A model generated the notes under the pieces. It had not been told where the DNA came from, did no database searches, and was given only the letters and a program-made list of their open reading frames with translations. The position numbers were made by a program, and so were the translations under genes. Positions 52,710-61,479 of a stretch of 64,000 nucleotides of DNA are shown here, piece after piece. The DNA is taken from positions 1-64,000 of the forward strand of contig NZ_SROX01000019.1 in NCBI RefSeq assembly GCF_013141915.1, given 5' to 3'. Position 1 is the stretch's first letter. Every line of letters starts with the position of its first letter. The DNA comes from Cupriavidus necator. Its GTDB lineage: Bacteria > Pseudomonadota > Gammaproteobacteria > Burkholderiales > Burkholderiaceae.

Positions 52710-54329
52710 ATGAAAAAAGGCATGGTGGTCTGCCCGCAGCCCGAAGCGGCGGAAGCAGGCATCGAAATCCTGCGGGCCGGCGGCAACGCGGCGGACGCCG
52801 CGGTCGCCTGCGCGTTTGCCCAGACCGTGGTCGATCCGCTGATGTGCGGCGTCGCCGGATTCGGCACCGCCGCGGTGTATATGCCGTCGCAACAGGCGCA
52901 CGAATACATCGACTTCCACGCCACCGCACCGGCGCGCGCCACGCCGGACATGTGGGCCGACCAGCTCGAAGGCGAGGCGCGCGACGGCTTCGGCTTCTTC
53001 GTGAAGGACCGGCTCAACGATATCGGCTATCAGTCGATCGCCACGCCGGGCACGCTGCGCGGCCTGGAGGCGATCCACCGCAGCTACGGCAGGCTGCCGT
53101 GGCGGGAAGTGATCGCGCCCGCCATCCGCTGGGCGCGCGATGGCTATTTCGTGCGCCCGGGCATGTATGCGTTCTGGACCGACGTGGCCACGCTGGGCCG
53201 CGCCAGCAACCTGGAACGGCTTGCGTACAGCGCCGATGGCCGGCGCCTCTATTGCCGTGAAGACGGATTGCCCAAGACCATCGGCACGCCGCTGCACAAT
53301 CCGGACTTCGCCGACACCCTCGAGCAGATCGCGCGCGAGGGGGCGGACGCGTTCTACCTGCACGATATCGCGGGGCGCATCGTCGCGGACATGGAGGCCA
53401 ACGGTGGACTGCTGTCGCGCGAGGACCTGGCGGACTACCGGGTCGAGCGCACCGCGCCGCTGACCGGCACCTATCGCGACCGCACCATCACCACCAACCA
53501 GCCGCCGGGCGGCGGGGTGATGCTGATCGAGATGCTGAACATCCTCGAGCGCTTCGACCTGGCGCGGATCGGCCACAACACCCCGGAATACCTGCGCATC
53601 GTCTGCGAGGCAATGAAGGCGGCCACGCGCGACAAGGACCTGCACGTCGGCGACCCGGCCTTTGTCGAGGTGCCGCTGGCGCGCCTGCTCGACAAGGACT
53701 ATGCCCGCGCGCTTGCCGAGCGCATCGTCGCCGGCGACAAGGTAGACATCGCCCGCGTCAATCCCGGCCACGTGGTGCCGCGCGACACCACGCACCTGTC
53801 GGTGGTCGATGGCGACGGCAACTGCATCGCGCTGACGCATTCGCTGGCGATGCCGTCGGGCGTGATGACGCCGGGGCTGGGCTTCCTGCACAACGGCTGC
53901 ATGGGCGTGTTCGATCCGCGCCCCGGCCGCGCGGGCAGCATCGCGCCGGGCAAGCGGCGCTTCACCTCCTCCTGCCCTTCGATCGTGTTCCGCGACGGCG
54001 AGCCGGAGATCGTGCTGGGCGCGCCGGGCGGTACCCAGATCGCCATGGGCGTGCTGCAGGCCATCCTGAACGTGGTCGATTTCGGCATGGCGATGCAGCC
54101 GGCGGTGTCGGCGCCGCGTTTCTCGTCGACCAGCAATGCCATCGATGTGTGCAACCGCATTCCGCGCTATCTCACCGCGGAACTCGAGGCGCAGGGCTAC
54201 GAGGTCATCCGCAATCCGTACAACTACACGATCGCGTGGGTGCATGCGATCCGGCTCGCGCATGGCAAGCTCGATGGCGGTGCGGATCCCGGGCGGGACG
54301 GGGTGGCGCTGGAGACCGAGATCGCCTGA
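52710..54329 (+). CDS. gamma-glutamyltransferase family protein
   Basis: 539-residue Ntn-hydrolase. The autocatalytic/nucleophile threonine is T360 in RDTTHLSVVDGDGN; other landmarks are EILRAGGNAADAAVACAFAQTVVDP, GVAGFGTAAVY, TTNQPPGGGVMLIEMLNIL and VLGAPGGTQIAMGVLQAILNVVDFGM. There is no signal peptide, so unlike E. coli Ggt it should be cytoplasmic. It would cleave gamma-glutamyl bonds or a related cephalosporin-acylase-type amide. ATG 52710 has GAGG upstream; operon with the Bug gene. Codon use is normal. Confidence 0.9.
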   Translation: MKKGMVVCPQPEAAEAGIEILRAGGNAADAAVACAFAQTVVDPLMCGVAGFGTAAVYMPSQQAHEYIDFHATAPARATPDMWADQLEGEARDGFGFFVKDRLNDIGYQSIATPGTLRGLEAIHRSYGRLPWREVIAPAIRWARDGYFVRPGMYAFWTDVATLGRASNLERLAYSADGRRLYCREDGLPKTIGTPLHNPDFADTLEQIAREGADAFYLHDIAGRIVADMEANGGLLSREDLADYRVERTAPLTGTYRDRTITTNQPPGGGVMLIEMLNILERFDLARIGHNTPEYLRIVCEAMKAATRDKDLHVGDPAFVEVPLARLLDKDYARALAERIVAGDKVDIARVNPGHVVPRDTTHLSVVDGDGNCIALTHSLAMPSGVMTPGLGFLHNGCMGVFDPRPGRAGSIAPGKRRFTSSCPSIVFRDGEPEIVLGAPGGTQIAMGVLQAILNVVDFGMAMQPAVSAPRFSSTSNAIDVCNRIPRYLTAELEAQGYEVIRNPYNYTIAWVHAIRLAHGKLDGGADPGRDGVALETEIA

Positions 54330-54383
54330 AGACGCGTCGCGTGCGCGCCCTGCACCGCCGCTGCCGCCCGGGAGCAAGACGGG

Positions 54384-54788
54384 CTACTTCTCCAGCGTCA
54401 GGATCGGCGCGCCCTGCTTCTTGATCAGGAACACGACGAACTTCGCCGGCCTGGTCTTGCTGGCATTGCGCCCGACGGTGTGGATGTCGTCAGGCCCCTC
54501 GTGGAAGGTCTGGCCCGCCTTGAGCGTGACTTCCTTTCCGCCCTTCACGCCCATCACAATGCTGCCTTCCAGCACGTAGATGAAGCCGTGTGCGTCGTGG
54601 CGGTGGACCGGGTCGGCACCGCCCGGGCCATACTCCACCACGATCATCTCCACCTCCTTGCCCGGATACTCGGGCAAGGGCTCGGTCAGCAACGGCTTGA
54701 CGCTGACATCGTTCGCAGCCATGGCGGGCTGTACCATCGCCAGGCACGACAGCGCCAGCACCGGCAATACGCAGAGGATGCGCTTCAT
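54384..54788 (-). CDS. exported cupin protein
   Basis: 134-residue cupin with a signal peptide (RILCVLPVLALSCLAMVQPAMA). Cupin motif 1 is HRHDAHGFIYVLEGSIVMG (metal ligands His, His, Glu) and motif 2 is FHEGPDDIHTVGRNAS with His. It should bind a divalent metal in the periplasm; catalytic role unknown. ATG 54788 lies four bases after the stop of the AhpD-like gene, so the two are co-translated. Probably part of a peroxide/electrophile response group. Confidence 0.85.
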   Translation of the reverse strand: MKRILCVLPVLALSCLAMVQPAMAANDVSVKPLLTEPLPEYPGKEVEMIVVEYGPGGADPVHRHDAHGFIYVLEGSIVMGVKGGKEVTLKAGQTFHEGPDDIHTVGRNASKTRPAKFVVFLIKKQGAPILTLEK

Positions 54789-54792
54789 CGCC

Positions 54793-55272
54793 TTACTCCA
54801 GGCCCGCCTTGTCGAGCCCGAACGCCTTGTCGGACGAACCGGGCACGGTGCGGAATGCGACGTTGAGGCGGTTCCAGGTGTTGATCGTACCCACCAGGAA
54901 CGTGAGATCGGACAGTTCCTTTTCGGAGTACTGCGTGCGCACGCGTTCATAAACGTCATCGGGCACGCCCTGCGCCGACAGTTGGATCACGGCTTCGGTC
55001 CAGGCCAGCGCGGCGCGCTCGCGCGGTGAGAACAACGTCGATTCGCGCCAGATTGCCACGTGGTGCAGGCGCAGCTCACGCTCGCCATGGATTTTTGCCT
55101 GCTTGATGTGCATGTCGACGCAGAACGCGCAGCCATTCAGTTGCGACGCGCGAATTTCGACCAGCTCGCGCACAGGTGCCTCGATGGTGGTCTTCTGGAA
55201 GAGTGCGCCGAGCTCGATGAGCTTTTTCGACAGTTCCGGGGATTGCTGAAAGAAGTTAAGGCGTTGCGTCAT
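54793..55272 (-). CDS. carboxymuconolactone decarboxylase/AhpD-like protein
   Basis: 159-residue CMD-family protein, larger than the one at 3736. ELVEIRASQLNGCAFCVDMHIKQAKIHGERE contains the C-x-x-C-x-x-x-H redox motif; FSPRERAALAWTEAVIQLSAQGVPDDVYERVRTQYSEKELSDLTFLVGTINTWNRLNVAFR is the diagnostic C-terminal half of this group (alkylhydroperoxidase-like). ATG 55272 follows GGAGCGACCC. Coupled to the cupin gene downstream; the Ohr-like gene upstream is separated by 162 bases without features. Confidence 0.9.
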   Translation of the reverse strand: MTQRLNFFQQSPELSKKLIELGALFQKTTIEAPVRELVEIRASQLNGCAFCVDMHIKQAKIHGERELRLHHVAIWRESTLFSPRERAALAWTEAVIQLSAQGVPDDVYERVRTQYSEKELSDLTFLVGTINTWNRLNVAFRTVPGSSDKAFGLDKAGLE

Positions 55273-55434
55273 GGGTCGCTCCTGCTGGGCTATGGGATGG
55301 GGCTCGCCGCACCTGCGCCGCGTGTCGGGCGCAGGTGCGGCTTGCCGTGAATGCTAGGTGCGCGGGGAACCGCGCGGTAGTGCCCCGATGGTGCCCACGC
55401 TGTTGCCGTGCCGGCACCAATCGCGACGGTGCAC

Positions 55435-55938
55435 TCAGTCGATGACCCTGACGATGCTGTGGATGCCCTCGCGTGCCATCTTCGCGTAGGGGCACAGCCG
55501 CTCGGTATCCCGCACCAGCGCCTCGGCAACGTGCCGCGCCACGCCGGGCATGCGGATGCGGATCTCGGCAATCAGCGCGTAGCCGCCATCCATGGGATCG
55601 CGGCCGAACGACACCTCGGCCGCTACCGTGGCATTCGACACGTCAACCCGTGAACGCTTGCCGACAAGGCTCAACGCGCCATGAAAGCAGGCCGCAAAGC
55701 CTGCCGCGAACAGTTGCTCGGGATTGGTCCCGCTGCCCGGGCCACCGAGTGCCACGGGCAGACGCAGATCGAGCATCAGGTTGCCATCGTCGGATCTGGC
55801 AATGCCCGATGCACGGCCATGCCCCGCCTCGCCACCCGCTACCGTGACCGTGGTCGTATAGAGCGCGGTGAAGCCCTGGCCCCGATACCGGTCGAGCAGC
55901 GTCAGCGGTGGCGGCTGCAAGCTCTCGCTGTTCCCCAT
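55435..55938 (-). CDS. Ohr/OsmC family protein
   Basis: 167-residue Ohr-like peroxidase with a longer N terminus than the 49.5-kb copy. Seen: ALYTTTVTVAGGEAGHGRASGIARSDDGN, GTNPEQLFAAGFAACFHGALSLV with the first Cys and TERLCPYAKMAREGI with the second. ATG 55938 lies 12 bases after the SDR stop, with GGAGACC upstream, so it is in one operon with the NmrA-like SDR. Function: reduction of organic hydroperoxides, inferred from family. Confidence 0.9.
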   Translation of the reverse strand: MGNSESLQPPPLTLLDRYRGQGFTALYTTTVTVAGGEAGHGRASGIARSDDGNLMLDLRLPVALGGPGSGTNPEQLFAAGFAACFHGALSLVGKRSRVDVSNATVAAEVSFGRDPMDGGYALIAEIRIRMPGVARHVAEALVRDTERLCPYAKMAREGIHSIVRVID

Positions 55939-55950
55939 ATGGTCTCCAGG

Positions 55951-56700
55951 CTACTTGCCTTGCGATGGCTGCCAGTCTTCGAAACGGATATGGCCCAGGC
56001 GTGCCTCGCCCGCCGGCACCAGGGTGTCTTGCTGCAGTTCGGCGCCGAAGTATCGCGCGGCCGTATCGGCCACGACGCGGCGCGTGTCGCCAGTGGCCTG
56101 GAGATAGCGCTGCACCAGGTCGCCCATCTTGAAGCGCTCCGGCCCGGCGATCTCGGCGATCGCGTTGAGCGGTGCGGCCAGCGCGGCGTCGGCCACGGCG
56201 TCGGCAACGTCGTCCGAGGCGATCGGCTGGATCAGCGCGGACGGCAGCGTGATGGTGTCGCCCGGCCCGGCCGACTGCACGATGCCGCCGAGGAATTCCA
56301 GGAACTGGGTGGAACGGACAATGGTGAAGGGAATGCCCGCCTTGCGGATCAGCGCCTCCTGCGCGATCTTGGCGCGGAAGTAGCCGCTCTGCTCGAGCTT
56401 GTCGGTACCGACCACCGACAGCGCGACATGGTGGCGCACGCCGGCCGCCTGCTCGGCCGCCGCCAGGTTGCGGCCCGAGGTCTCGAAGAATTCCAGCACG
56501 GCCCGATCCTCGAACGATGGCGAGTTTGCAACATCCACCACCACCTGCGCGCCCGCCAGCGCCTGTGCCAGGCCCTCGCCCGTCAGCGCATTGACCCCGG
56601 TGGCCGGCGAGGCGGCAACCACGTCATGACCCTGGGCAGCCAGTCTCGCGACGACTTTCTTGCCGATCAGGCCGGTACCGCCGATAACAACGATCTTCAT
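55951..56700 (-). CDS. NmrA-like atypical SDR / NAD(P)-binding protein
   Basis: 249-residue single-Rossmann-fold protein (KIVVIGGTGLIGKKVVARLAAQGHDVVAASP, then VVDVANSPSFED, HHVALSVVGTDKLEQSGYFRAKIAQE, FTIVRSTQFLEF). It matches the atypical SDR a5/NmrA-like group often annotated as NAD(P)H-binding protein or LysR-substrate-binding neighbours. The Tyr-x-x-x-Lys of classical SDRs is represented by GYFRAK. ATG 56700 has GGAGAGG upstream. It is divergently unrelated to but downstream of a GlxA-type regulator on the same strand, 179 bases away. Confidence 0.88.
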   Translation of the reverse strand: MKIVVIGGTGLIGKKVVARLAAQGHDVVAASPATGVNALTGEGLAQALAGAQVVVDVANSPSFEDRAVLEFFETSGRNLAAAEQAAGVRHHVALSVVGTDKLEQSGYFRAKIAQEALIRKAGIPFTIVRSTQFLEFLGGIVQSAGPGDTITLPSALIQPIASDDVADAVADAALAAPLNAIAEIAGPERFKMGDLVQRYLQATGDTRRVVADTAARYFGAELQQDTLVPAGEARLGHIRFEDWQPSQGK

Positions 56701-56879
56701 GATGCCTCTCCAGACAGAAGGTGGACAATTCCCTCCGCATGTTAAGGACGGCGGTGGTTCCGCACCAGATCGGCGCGGGACGCACGCTGTTTCCTGTTTG
56801 GCATCAATCAAATGTGGCAGCGCCGGCGCAAAAGGTGTGCACCCGCCCCGCAGGACATGCGTGGGATGCGCTCGCCGGT

Positions 56880-57896
56880 CTAGCGATTCACCTTGAGACG
56901 GTATTCGCTGGGCGAGAGCCCGAAATGCCGGCGGAACGTCACGCGCATCCGTTCTTCGCTGCCGAATCCACACGCACGCGCGATCACTTCGATCGGCTGG
57001 CTTGCATCCTGCAGCTGGCGCCGCGCGGCCTCCAGGCGGAAATACTCGACGCCCTTGGCTGGCGTGCGTCCGGTTTTTTCCTTGTAGACCCGCGCGAAAT
57101 TGCGCGGGCTCATGCCGACACGATTGGCCAGTTGCTCGACCGACAGCGCTTCGCTCGCCAGGTTCTGCGTGATCCACAGGTGCAGCGATTCGAACATCGG
57201 CACCTGGCGGCTTTGCGTGATCAGGATCTCGCTCAACTGCGGCTGCGCACCGGGCCGCTTCATGTAGACCGCCAGCTCCTTGGCCGCATTGAGCGCGACC
57301 TCGTGCCCGTAGTCGGCTTCCACCATGGCGAGCGCCAGGTCGATGCCGGTGGTGACGCCGGCCGAGGTCCAGAGGTGCTGCTGCTGCACGAAGATCGCAT
57401 CCAGGTCCAGGTCCACCGTGGGGAACAGCACGCGGAACCGGTCGAGCATGGCCCAGTGCGTGGTCGCGCGCTTGCCGTCGAGCAGGCCCGCGAATCCGAG
57501 CAGGAAAGCGCCGCTGCACACGGACGCCATGCGCCGTACCGACCCGGACGCGCGGGTCAGCCACTCGATCAGCGGCGTCGAGGTTCGGGCAACCTCGAGG
57601 ATGGCCGGCGAGCCCGGCACCACCACCGTGTCGATCGTGCCCAGGTCGAAGGCATCGAGCGCCGCGGTGTGCATCGCGGTGCCTTCCACCGTCGTGACCA
57701 TGCCGCCCGCATAGCTGGCCGTGTGACAACGGTAGCCCGGCATGCCGCGTGCCACGGCGTAACGGGACGCGGCCCAGAACACGGTCTGGGGGCCGGCAAG
57801 ATCGAGCAGGCTTACGTCCGGATACGCCACGAACAGAATGTTGCGTGGCACATCTTCGGCGTTCTCGGGGGCAAGGGGCGGCGGATTCAGGACCAT
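56880..57896 (-). CDS. GlxA-type regulator (DJ-1/PfpI plus AraC domains)
   Basis: 338-residue regulator. Residues about 12-190 form a DJ-1/PfpI-like domain (RNILFVAYPDVSLLDLAGPQTVF, TVVVPGSPAILEV, RMASVCSGAFLLGFAGLLDGKRATTHW with the nucleophile-elbow Cys), and about 220-335 an AraC-type double helix-turn-helix (LASEALSVEQLANRVGMSPRNFARVYKEKTGRTPAKGVEYFRLEAARRQL). ATG 57896 is preferred; upstream residues are not family-like. It probably controls the NmrA-SDR/Ohr-like operon downstream or the cluster as a whole. Ligand unknown. Confidence 0.9.
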   Translation of the reverse strand: MVLNPPPLAPENAEDVPRNILFVAYPDVSLLDLAGPQTVFWAASRYAVARGMPGYRCHTASYAGGMVTTVEGTAMHTAALDAFDLGTIDTVVVPGSPAILEVARTSTPLIEWLTRASGSVRRMASVCSGAFLLGFAGLLDGKRATTHWAMLDRFRVLFPTVDLDLDAIFVQQQHLWTSAGVTTGIDLALAMVEADYGHEVALNAAKELAVYMKRPGAQPQLSEILITQSRQVPMFESLHLWITQNLASEALSVEQLANRVGMSPRNFARVYKEKTGRTPAKGVEYFRLEAARRQLQDASQPIEVIARACGFGSEERMRVTFRRHFGLSPSEYRLKVNR

Positions 57897-58332
57897 GGGC
57901 GGGAAATACCGTAATCGGGGCGATGCTATGTCATCGGAGCAAGCGCGCGCAAGCGATCGCGCAGGCCGGGCGGTCTTCGCGATACACGCCTTTTTGCTCC
58001 CGGTGCCGGACACAGGCTGCCGCCAGGGCGTCGGCGTTTCCACTCATGCACCAATCGCCGCGGAGGATGGCGTGACGTGCAGTGCCCGGCTGGCAGCCTG
58101 GCAGAAATTCGGGGATCGCTGTCATTTACGTTGCGCTGGCCGGTTATTAAGATTCGCAAGGTTCGGCCAGGGATGCAACGACATCCGCGCATCGGGCGCC
58201 GCAGCACACGGTGCATGCGAGCGGCTTCCCGGCGCGCACCGCCCTGGACGGCGGCGCCTTCAACGCGCTTGCCGGGCACTGTATCAGCGACGGCCGACGC
58301 GCTGCACAAGAGGGAGCCCTTTGGGGGCAGAC
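57897..58332. other. 436-base gap between divergent regulators
   Basis: No gene, terminator or convincing repeat is seen. It must contain the promoters of the leftward GlxA-type gene and the rightward LysR gene. The least GC-rich stretch is GGTTATTAAGATTCG at about 58142-58157, which may be part of the LysR-gene promoter. Confidence 0.4.
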
Positions 58333-59400
58333 ATGAAGCCATCAGAGCCAACCGATACGCCGGAACGAAGCTTCCGCCTGAGTTTGCCCAATCGCGCGGA
58401 CGCGCTGTCGGCCAGCTTCGCGGCCAGTTATGCCGGCATCATGGCATTCATGGCCGTGGCAAGCGAGGGCAGCTTCGCCAAGGCGGGCGAGCGCCTGGGC
58501 ATCGGTCGATCGGCAGTGAGCCGCAATGTGCAGAAGCTGGAAACCCAGCTCAGCACGCGGCTGTTCCTGCGTACCACACGCACCACGCAGCTGACGCGCG
58601 AAGGGCAGCGCTTCTTCGAGAACTGCCACCAGGGCGTCACGCACATCGTCGAAGCGATGAACGACATACTGGAGCTGCGCCAGGGCCCGCCGCGCGGACT
58701 GGTGCGGATCAGCGCTGCCGTGGACTTCGGCAGGAAAGTCGTCGCCCCCCTGCTCGACCAGTTCGTGCGGGCCTACCCCGAAATCGCCATCGACCTGCTG
58801 CTCGACGACCGGCCTACCGATTTTGCCTCGGAGCAGATCGACATCGCGTTCCGCAACGGCCGCATCGAGGATTCGAGCATCATCGCAAGACAGCTGATTC
58901 CCATGCAGATGGCCTTGTGCGCGGCGCCGTCCTACGTGGCCAGGCACGGGCTGCCCCAGACGCTGGAAGATCTGGCGCAGCACGAATGCATCAACTTTCG
59001 CTACGCCGGCGGACGCCTGTTCGATTGGGAATTCAAGGTCGACGGCATGGTGCGCAAGTACACGCCCACGGCGCGCATGACCTTCAACGACGCCGACCTG
59101 GTCCTGCAGGCCGTGCTGCGGGGCTGGGGCATTGCGCAGATGGCCGGCTACCAGATCCGCGATCACGTGGCGAATAACGAACTGCTGGTGGCGCTGGGCC
59201 GGTACGCGCCCGACGACCGCGGGCATTACCTGTGCTACCTGAGCCGCCAGCACTTGCCCACGCGCATTCGTGTCTTCATCGATTTCATGGTCGAGCATAT
59301 ACGTGCGCTCGATCTGAATTGCCTGACCGGGTTCAACCCGGCGCGCGCAAACGCGGATGTCAGGATGGCAACCGCTCCCACCGCTGGAGAGCTCGGCTAA
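58333..59400 (+). CDS. LysR family regulator
   Basis: 355-residue LysR protein with a 35-residue extra N-terminal segment before the helix-turn-helix (ASYAGIMAFMAVASEGSFAKAGERLGIGRSAVSRNVQKLETQLSTRLFLRTTRTTQLTREG) and the usual effector domain (GLVRISAAVDFGRKVVAPLLDQFV, DIAFRNGRIEDSSIIARQL). ATG 58333 has GGGGGCAG seven bases upstream, which supports the longer start. Convergent with the bestrophin gene, with a four-base overlap of stops. Its target may be the redox cluster to its left. A long tail after about residue 330 is not conserved in the family. Confidence 0.9.
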   Translation: MKPSEPTDTPERSFRLSLPNRADALSASFAASYAGIMAFMAVASEGSFAKAGERLGIGRSAVSRNVQKLETQLSTRLFLRTTRTTQLTREGQRFFENCHQGVTHIVEAMNDILELRQGPPRGLVRISAAVDFGRKVVAPLLDQFVRAYPEIAIDLLLDDRPTDFASEQIDIAFRNGRIEDSSIIARQLIPMQMALCAAPSYVARHGLPQTLEDLAQHECINFRYAGGRLFDWEFKVDGMVRKYTPTARMTFNDADLVLQAVLRGWGIAQMAGYQIRDHVANNELLVALGRYAPDDRGHYLCYLSRQHLPTRIRVFIDFMVEHIRALDLNCLTGFNPARANADVRMATAPTAGELG

Positions 59401-60290
59401 AGGACAATGCCGTGTTCCGACGCCGGTTCCGGCACGGCATCGGTCTCGCCCAGCATCTCCATCAGTTCGCGCTCGATCTTGCGGCAGATGTACGCGATCG
59501 GCACATCGTTGGCGCCGCCTTCGAAAGGGTTTTCGGTGCTTTCACCGACCTGTTCCAGCGCGAGGTACATCCACGAGATCATCGCGCTGAACGGAACCAC
59601 CAGCCAGATCAGGTGGCTATGCATGAAGCCAGGCACGCTGCTGTTGAGCTTCTCGAATTCCGTGAGAATGCCAAAGGGAAGCAACAGGCAGAACGAGCGG
59701 ACGAAGAGCTGGTTGATGACCGCATATTGCCTGGGATACGGATAGTCCTTGATGCGCTCTGCCCGCCCTTGCTGCTCGAAGGCCTCCCGGATTGCCCTTT
59801 CGCGCTCCTCCGGCGGCAGATACCGGGCAAGCGCATGTTCCAACGGTGTTTCCCACTCGGGCACGCGGTAATGCTTGCGGTACTCCACGTTGGCAGCCTT
59901 GCCCGCGTTCTCCCAGATCCGCGGGCTTCTGAGTTGATAGCGAAGCGCCGTCAGCCACGCGCAGTGCCGCAGAATCAGCTCTCTTCCGGCCGCCGGCGTG
60001 GCGGTGAAGTCCCGGCTGATGACACCCAGGAACCGGCTCCCGTTCAGGATCTGGGTCCAGACCTGCTGGGCCTCCGAGGCCCGATTGTAGGTCTGTACAT
60101 TCTTGAAACCCACGATGAACGAGGTGGCGGTGCCCAGCAACACCACGACCGAGAGCGGCACCGACAGCCATTTCAGCCCAAGGAGCTGATAGAGAACAAT
60201 GGGGAGCGCTCCACAAGCGAGCAAGGCGTAGATCTGCCGTCTCGACCAGACGATGAATTCGGATAAGGAGTAGGCTCTTCCGAGGTGCAT
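59397..60290 (-). CDS. bestrophin family anion channel
   Basis: 297-residue bestrophin (UPF0187) inner-membrane protein, related to pentameric chloride/cation channels. Begins HLGRAYSLSEFIVWSRRQIYALLACGALPIVLYQLLGLKWLSVPLSVVVLLGTATSFIVGFKN, with the first two helices and the NRASEAQQVWTQI segment, then QLFVRSFCLLLPFGIL and HLIWLVVPFSAMISWMYLALEQVGESTENPFEGGANDVPI with the conserved glutamate/asparagine-rich end. ATG 60290 matches the family start; ATG 60320 is possible, and both have weak ribosome sites. It stands alone, 665 bases from the next gene. Confidence 0.9.
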   Translation of the reverse strand: MHLGRAYSLSEFIVWSRRQIYALLACGALPIVLYQLLGLKWLSVPLSVVVLLGTATSFIVGFKNVQTYNRASEAQQVWTQILNGSRFLGVISRDFTATPAAGRELILRHCAWLTALRYQLRSPRIWENAGKAANVEYRKHYRVPEWETPLEHALARYLPPEERERAIREAFEQQGRAERIKDYPYPRQYAVINQLFVRSFCLLLPFGILTEFEKLNSSVPGFMHSHLIWLVVPFSAMISWMYLALEQVGESTENPFEGGANDVPIAYICRKIERELMEMLGETDAVPEPASEHGIVL

Positions 60291-60955
60291 GATCGGAATC
60301 GTATGAGCAGTGTCACCCATGCGGTAGATGCAAAGCGATACGCATGGCGTTGCCCGGACGGCACCAATCCCAGGCGCGCGGGTACGCGCTGCCTGACCGG
60401 CGTGGTACGCGTTAGCGAAATCCCGCTTCGGTACGCGGGCAATCCGGTGGCTGAACGCAAAGGCATCGGCAACTCCGACATCCTCTAAAATTTTCCTTGT
60501 AATGAGATCGATTCCCATTTACTATTCGATCACTGCCTGACGCACGGCGCCCTGAACCTGGCACCGGACGGCGCGGGCAGACCGGCCAGGCTGGCACCGC
60601 GCGACACGCGAAGGCAACCAGCGCTGGCAGGGACAGATTTCCGGATGCCGCCCCCGCGGCCTTCGACACCGACTTTTGTGGGGACCGCTCCGTCACGCGG
60701 AGCGTTTGGTAGTAGCCAGTCTCCGGAAGATCGGGAAAGCAACCAGACCCCGCTTTCCCGATCGCGTCTTCCGGCGGCAAGCCAGGCCACCTTTTTATTC
60801 CGCGCGCCGTGCAGGCACGTCGCGCCGCCAGGGACGGGAGCGCCAGCGCCCCGCCGGCCCTGGCGCTTCCCGCCTGAAATCCCGCCAAGCCACCGACGCC
60901 GCGCCCGCGGCGCCAGGGCCGGGCGTCGCCCTGACTGCGGGGCGCCAGCCGCAGC
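60291..60955. other. 665-base gap between bestrophin and fur-like gene
   Basis: No convincing gene. Rightward it must carry the fur-like promoter, leftward that of bestrophin. It holds a 7+7 hairpin CGCTCCG-TCACG-CGGAGCG (60686-60704) and, 18 bases on, the large double-stemmed inverted repeat at 60723-60774. A minus-strand frame (60530-60790) spans these structures but has no ribosome site or family features, and I reject it as a gene. Confidence 0.4.
60723..60774. repeat. large two-part inverted repeat
   Basis: Outer arms CCGGAAGA (60723-60730) and TCTTCCGG (60767-60774), inner arms TCGGGAAAGC (60731-60740) and GCTTTCCCGA (60752-60761), an 11-base loop and a one-sided TCGCG bulge. All 18 pairs are perfect. 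No T-run follows on either strand within 15 bases. It lies about 180 bases before the fur-like gene. Confidence 0.6.
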
Positions 60956-61444
60956 ATGCCTATGCCATCCGCCATGTCATCCGAGAGCACCAACCCGATC
61001 CATCTCAAGCGCGCCGGCCTGAAGGCCACCTCGCCGCGGATGCGCATCCTCGAAGTGTTCCGCACCAGCGCCAGGCGCCACCTGAGCGCGGAAGATGTCT
61101 ATCGCATCCTGCTGACCCAGGACGAGGATGCGGGGCTGTCGACGGTGTACCGCGTGCTCAACCAGCTAGTGCAGGCGGAGATCCTGCTGCGGCACAGCTT
61201 TGAGTCCGACCATGCCGTGTTTGAACTGAATGAAGGTGGGCACCACGACCACCTGATCTGCGTGGCATGCGGCCGCGTGGAGGAATTCCGCGACGAGGGC
61301 ATCGAGCAGCGCCAGCGCCAGGTTGCCGCCGACAACGCCTTCGTGCTGCGCGAGCATATGCTGGTGCTGTATGGCGTGTGCCCGCAATGCCGTGCCGGCG
61401 CCGCTGACGCGGAACGCGTGCCGGAACTGCCGGCCAGCGCCTGA
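60956..61444 (+). CDS. Fur family transcriptional regulator
   Basis: 162-residue Fur paralogue. Winged helix LKATSPRMRILEVFRTSARRHLSAEDVYRILLTQDEDAGLSTVYRVLNQLVQAEILLRHSF, metal sites in HHDHLICVACGRVEEF and the C-terminal C-x-x-C of VCPQCRAG for structural zinc. These are Fur-type, not Zur or PerR-type, residues as far as can be judged by eye. ATG 60956 is followed by ATGs at 60962 and 60974; none has a clear ribosome site, and 60974 is the likeliest. Followed 35 bases later by a Cys-rich small protein. The window's two Fur boxes show that a Fur protein of this kind is active in the organism. Confidence 0.88.
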   Translation: MPMPSAMSSESTNPIHLKRAGLKATSPRMRILEVFRTSARRHLSAEDVYRILLTQDEDAGLSTVYRVLNQLVQAEILLRHSFESDHAVFELNEGGHHDHLICVACGRVEEFRDEGIEQRQRQVAADNAFVLREHMLVLYGVCPQCRAGAADAERVPELPASA

Positions 61445-61479
61445 TCCCGCCGCATGTTGCGCACCTGACGGAGCCATCC

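Noticed and set aside
60530..60790. 86-residue minus-strand frame in the gap upstream of the fur-like gene
   Set aside because: No ribosome site, no family feature, and it runs through the perfect inverted repeats, which explain the long open frame better.
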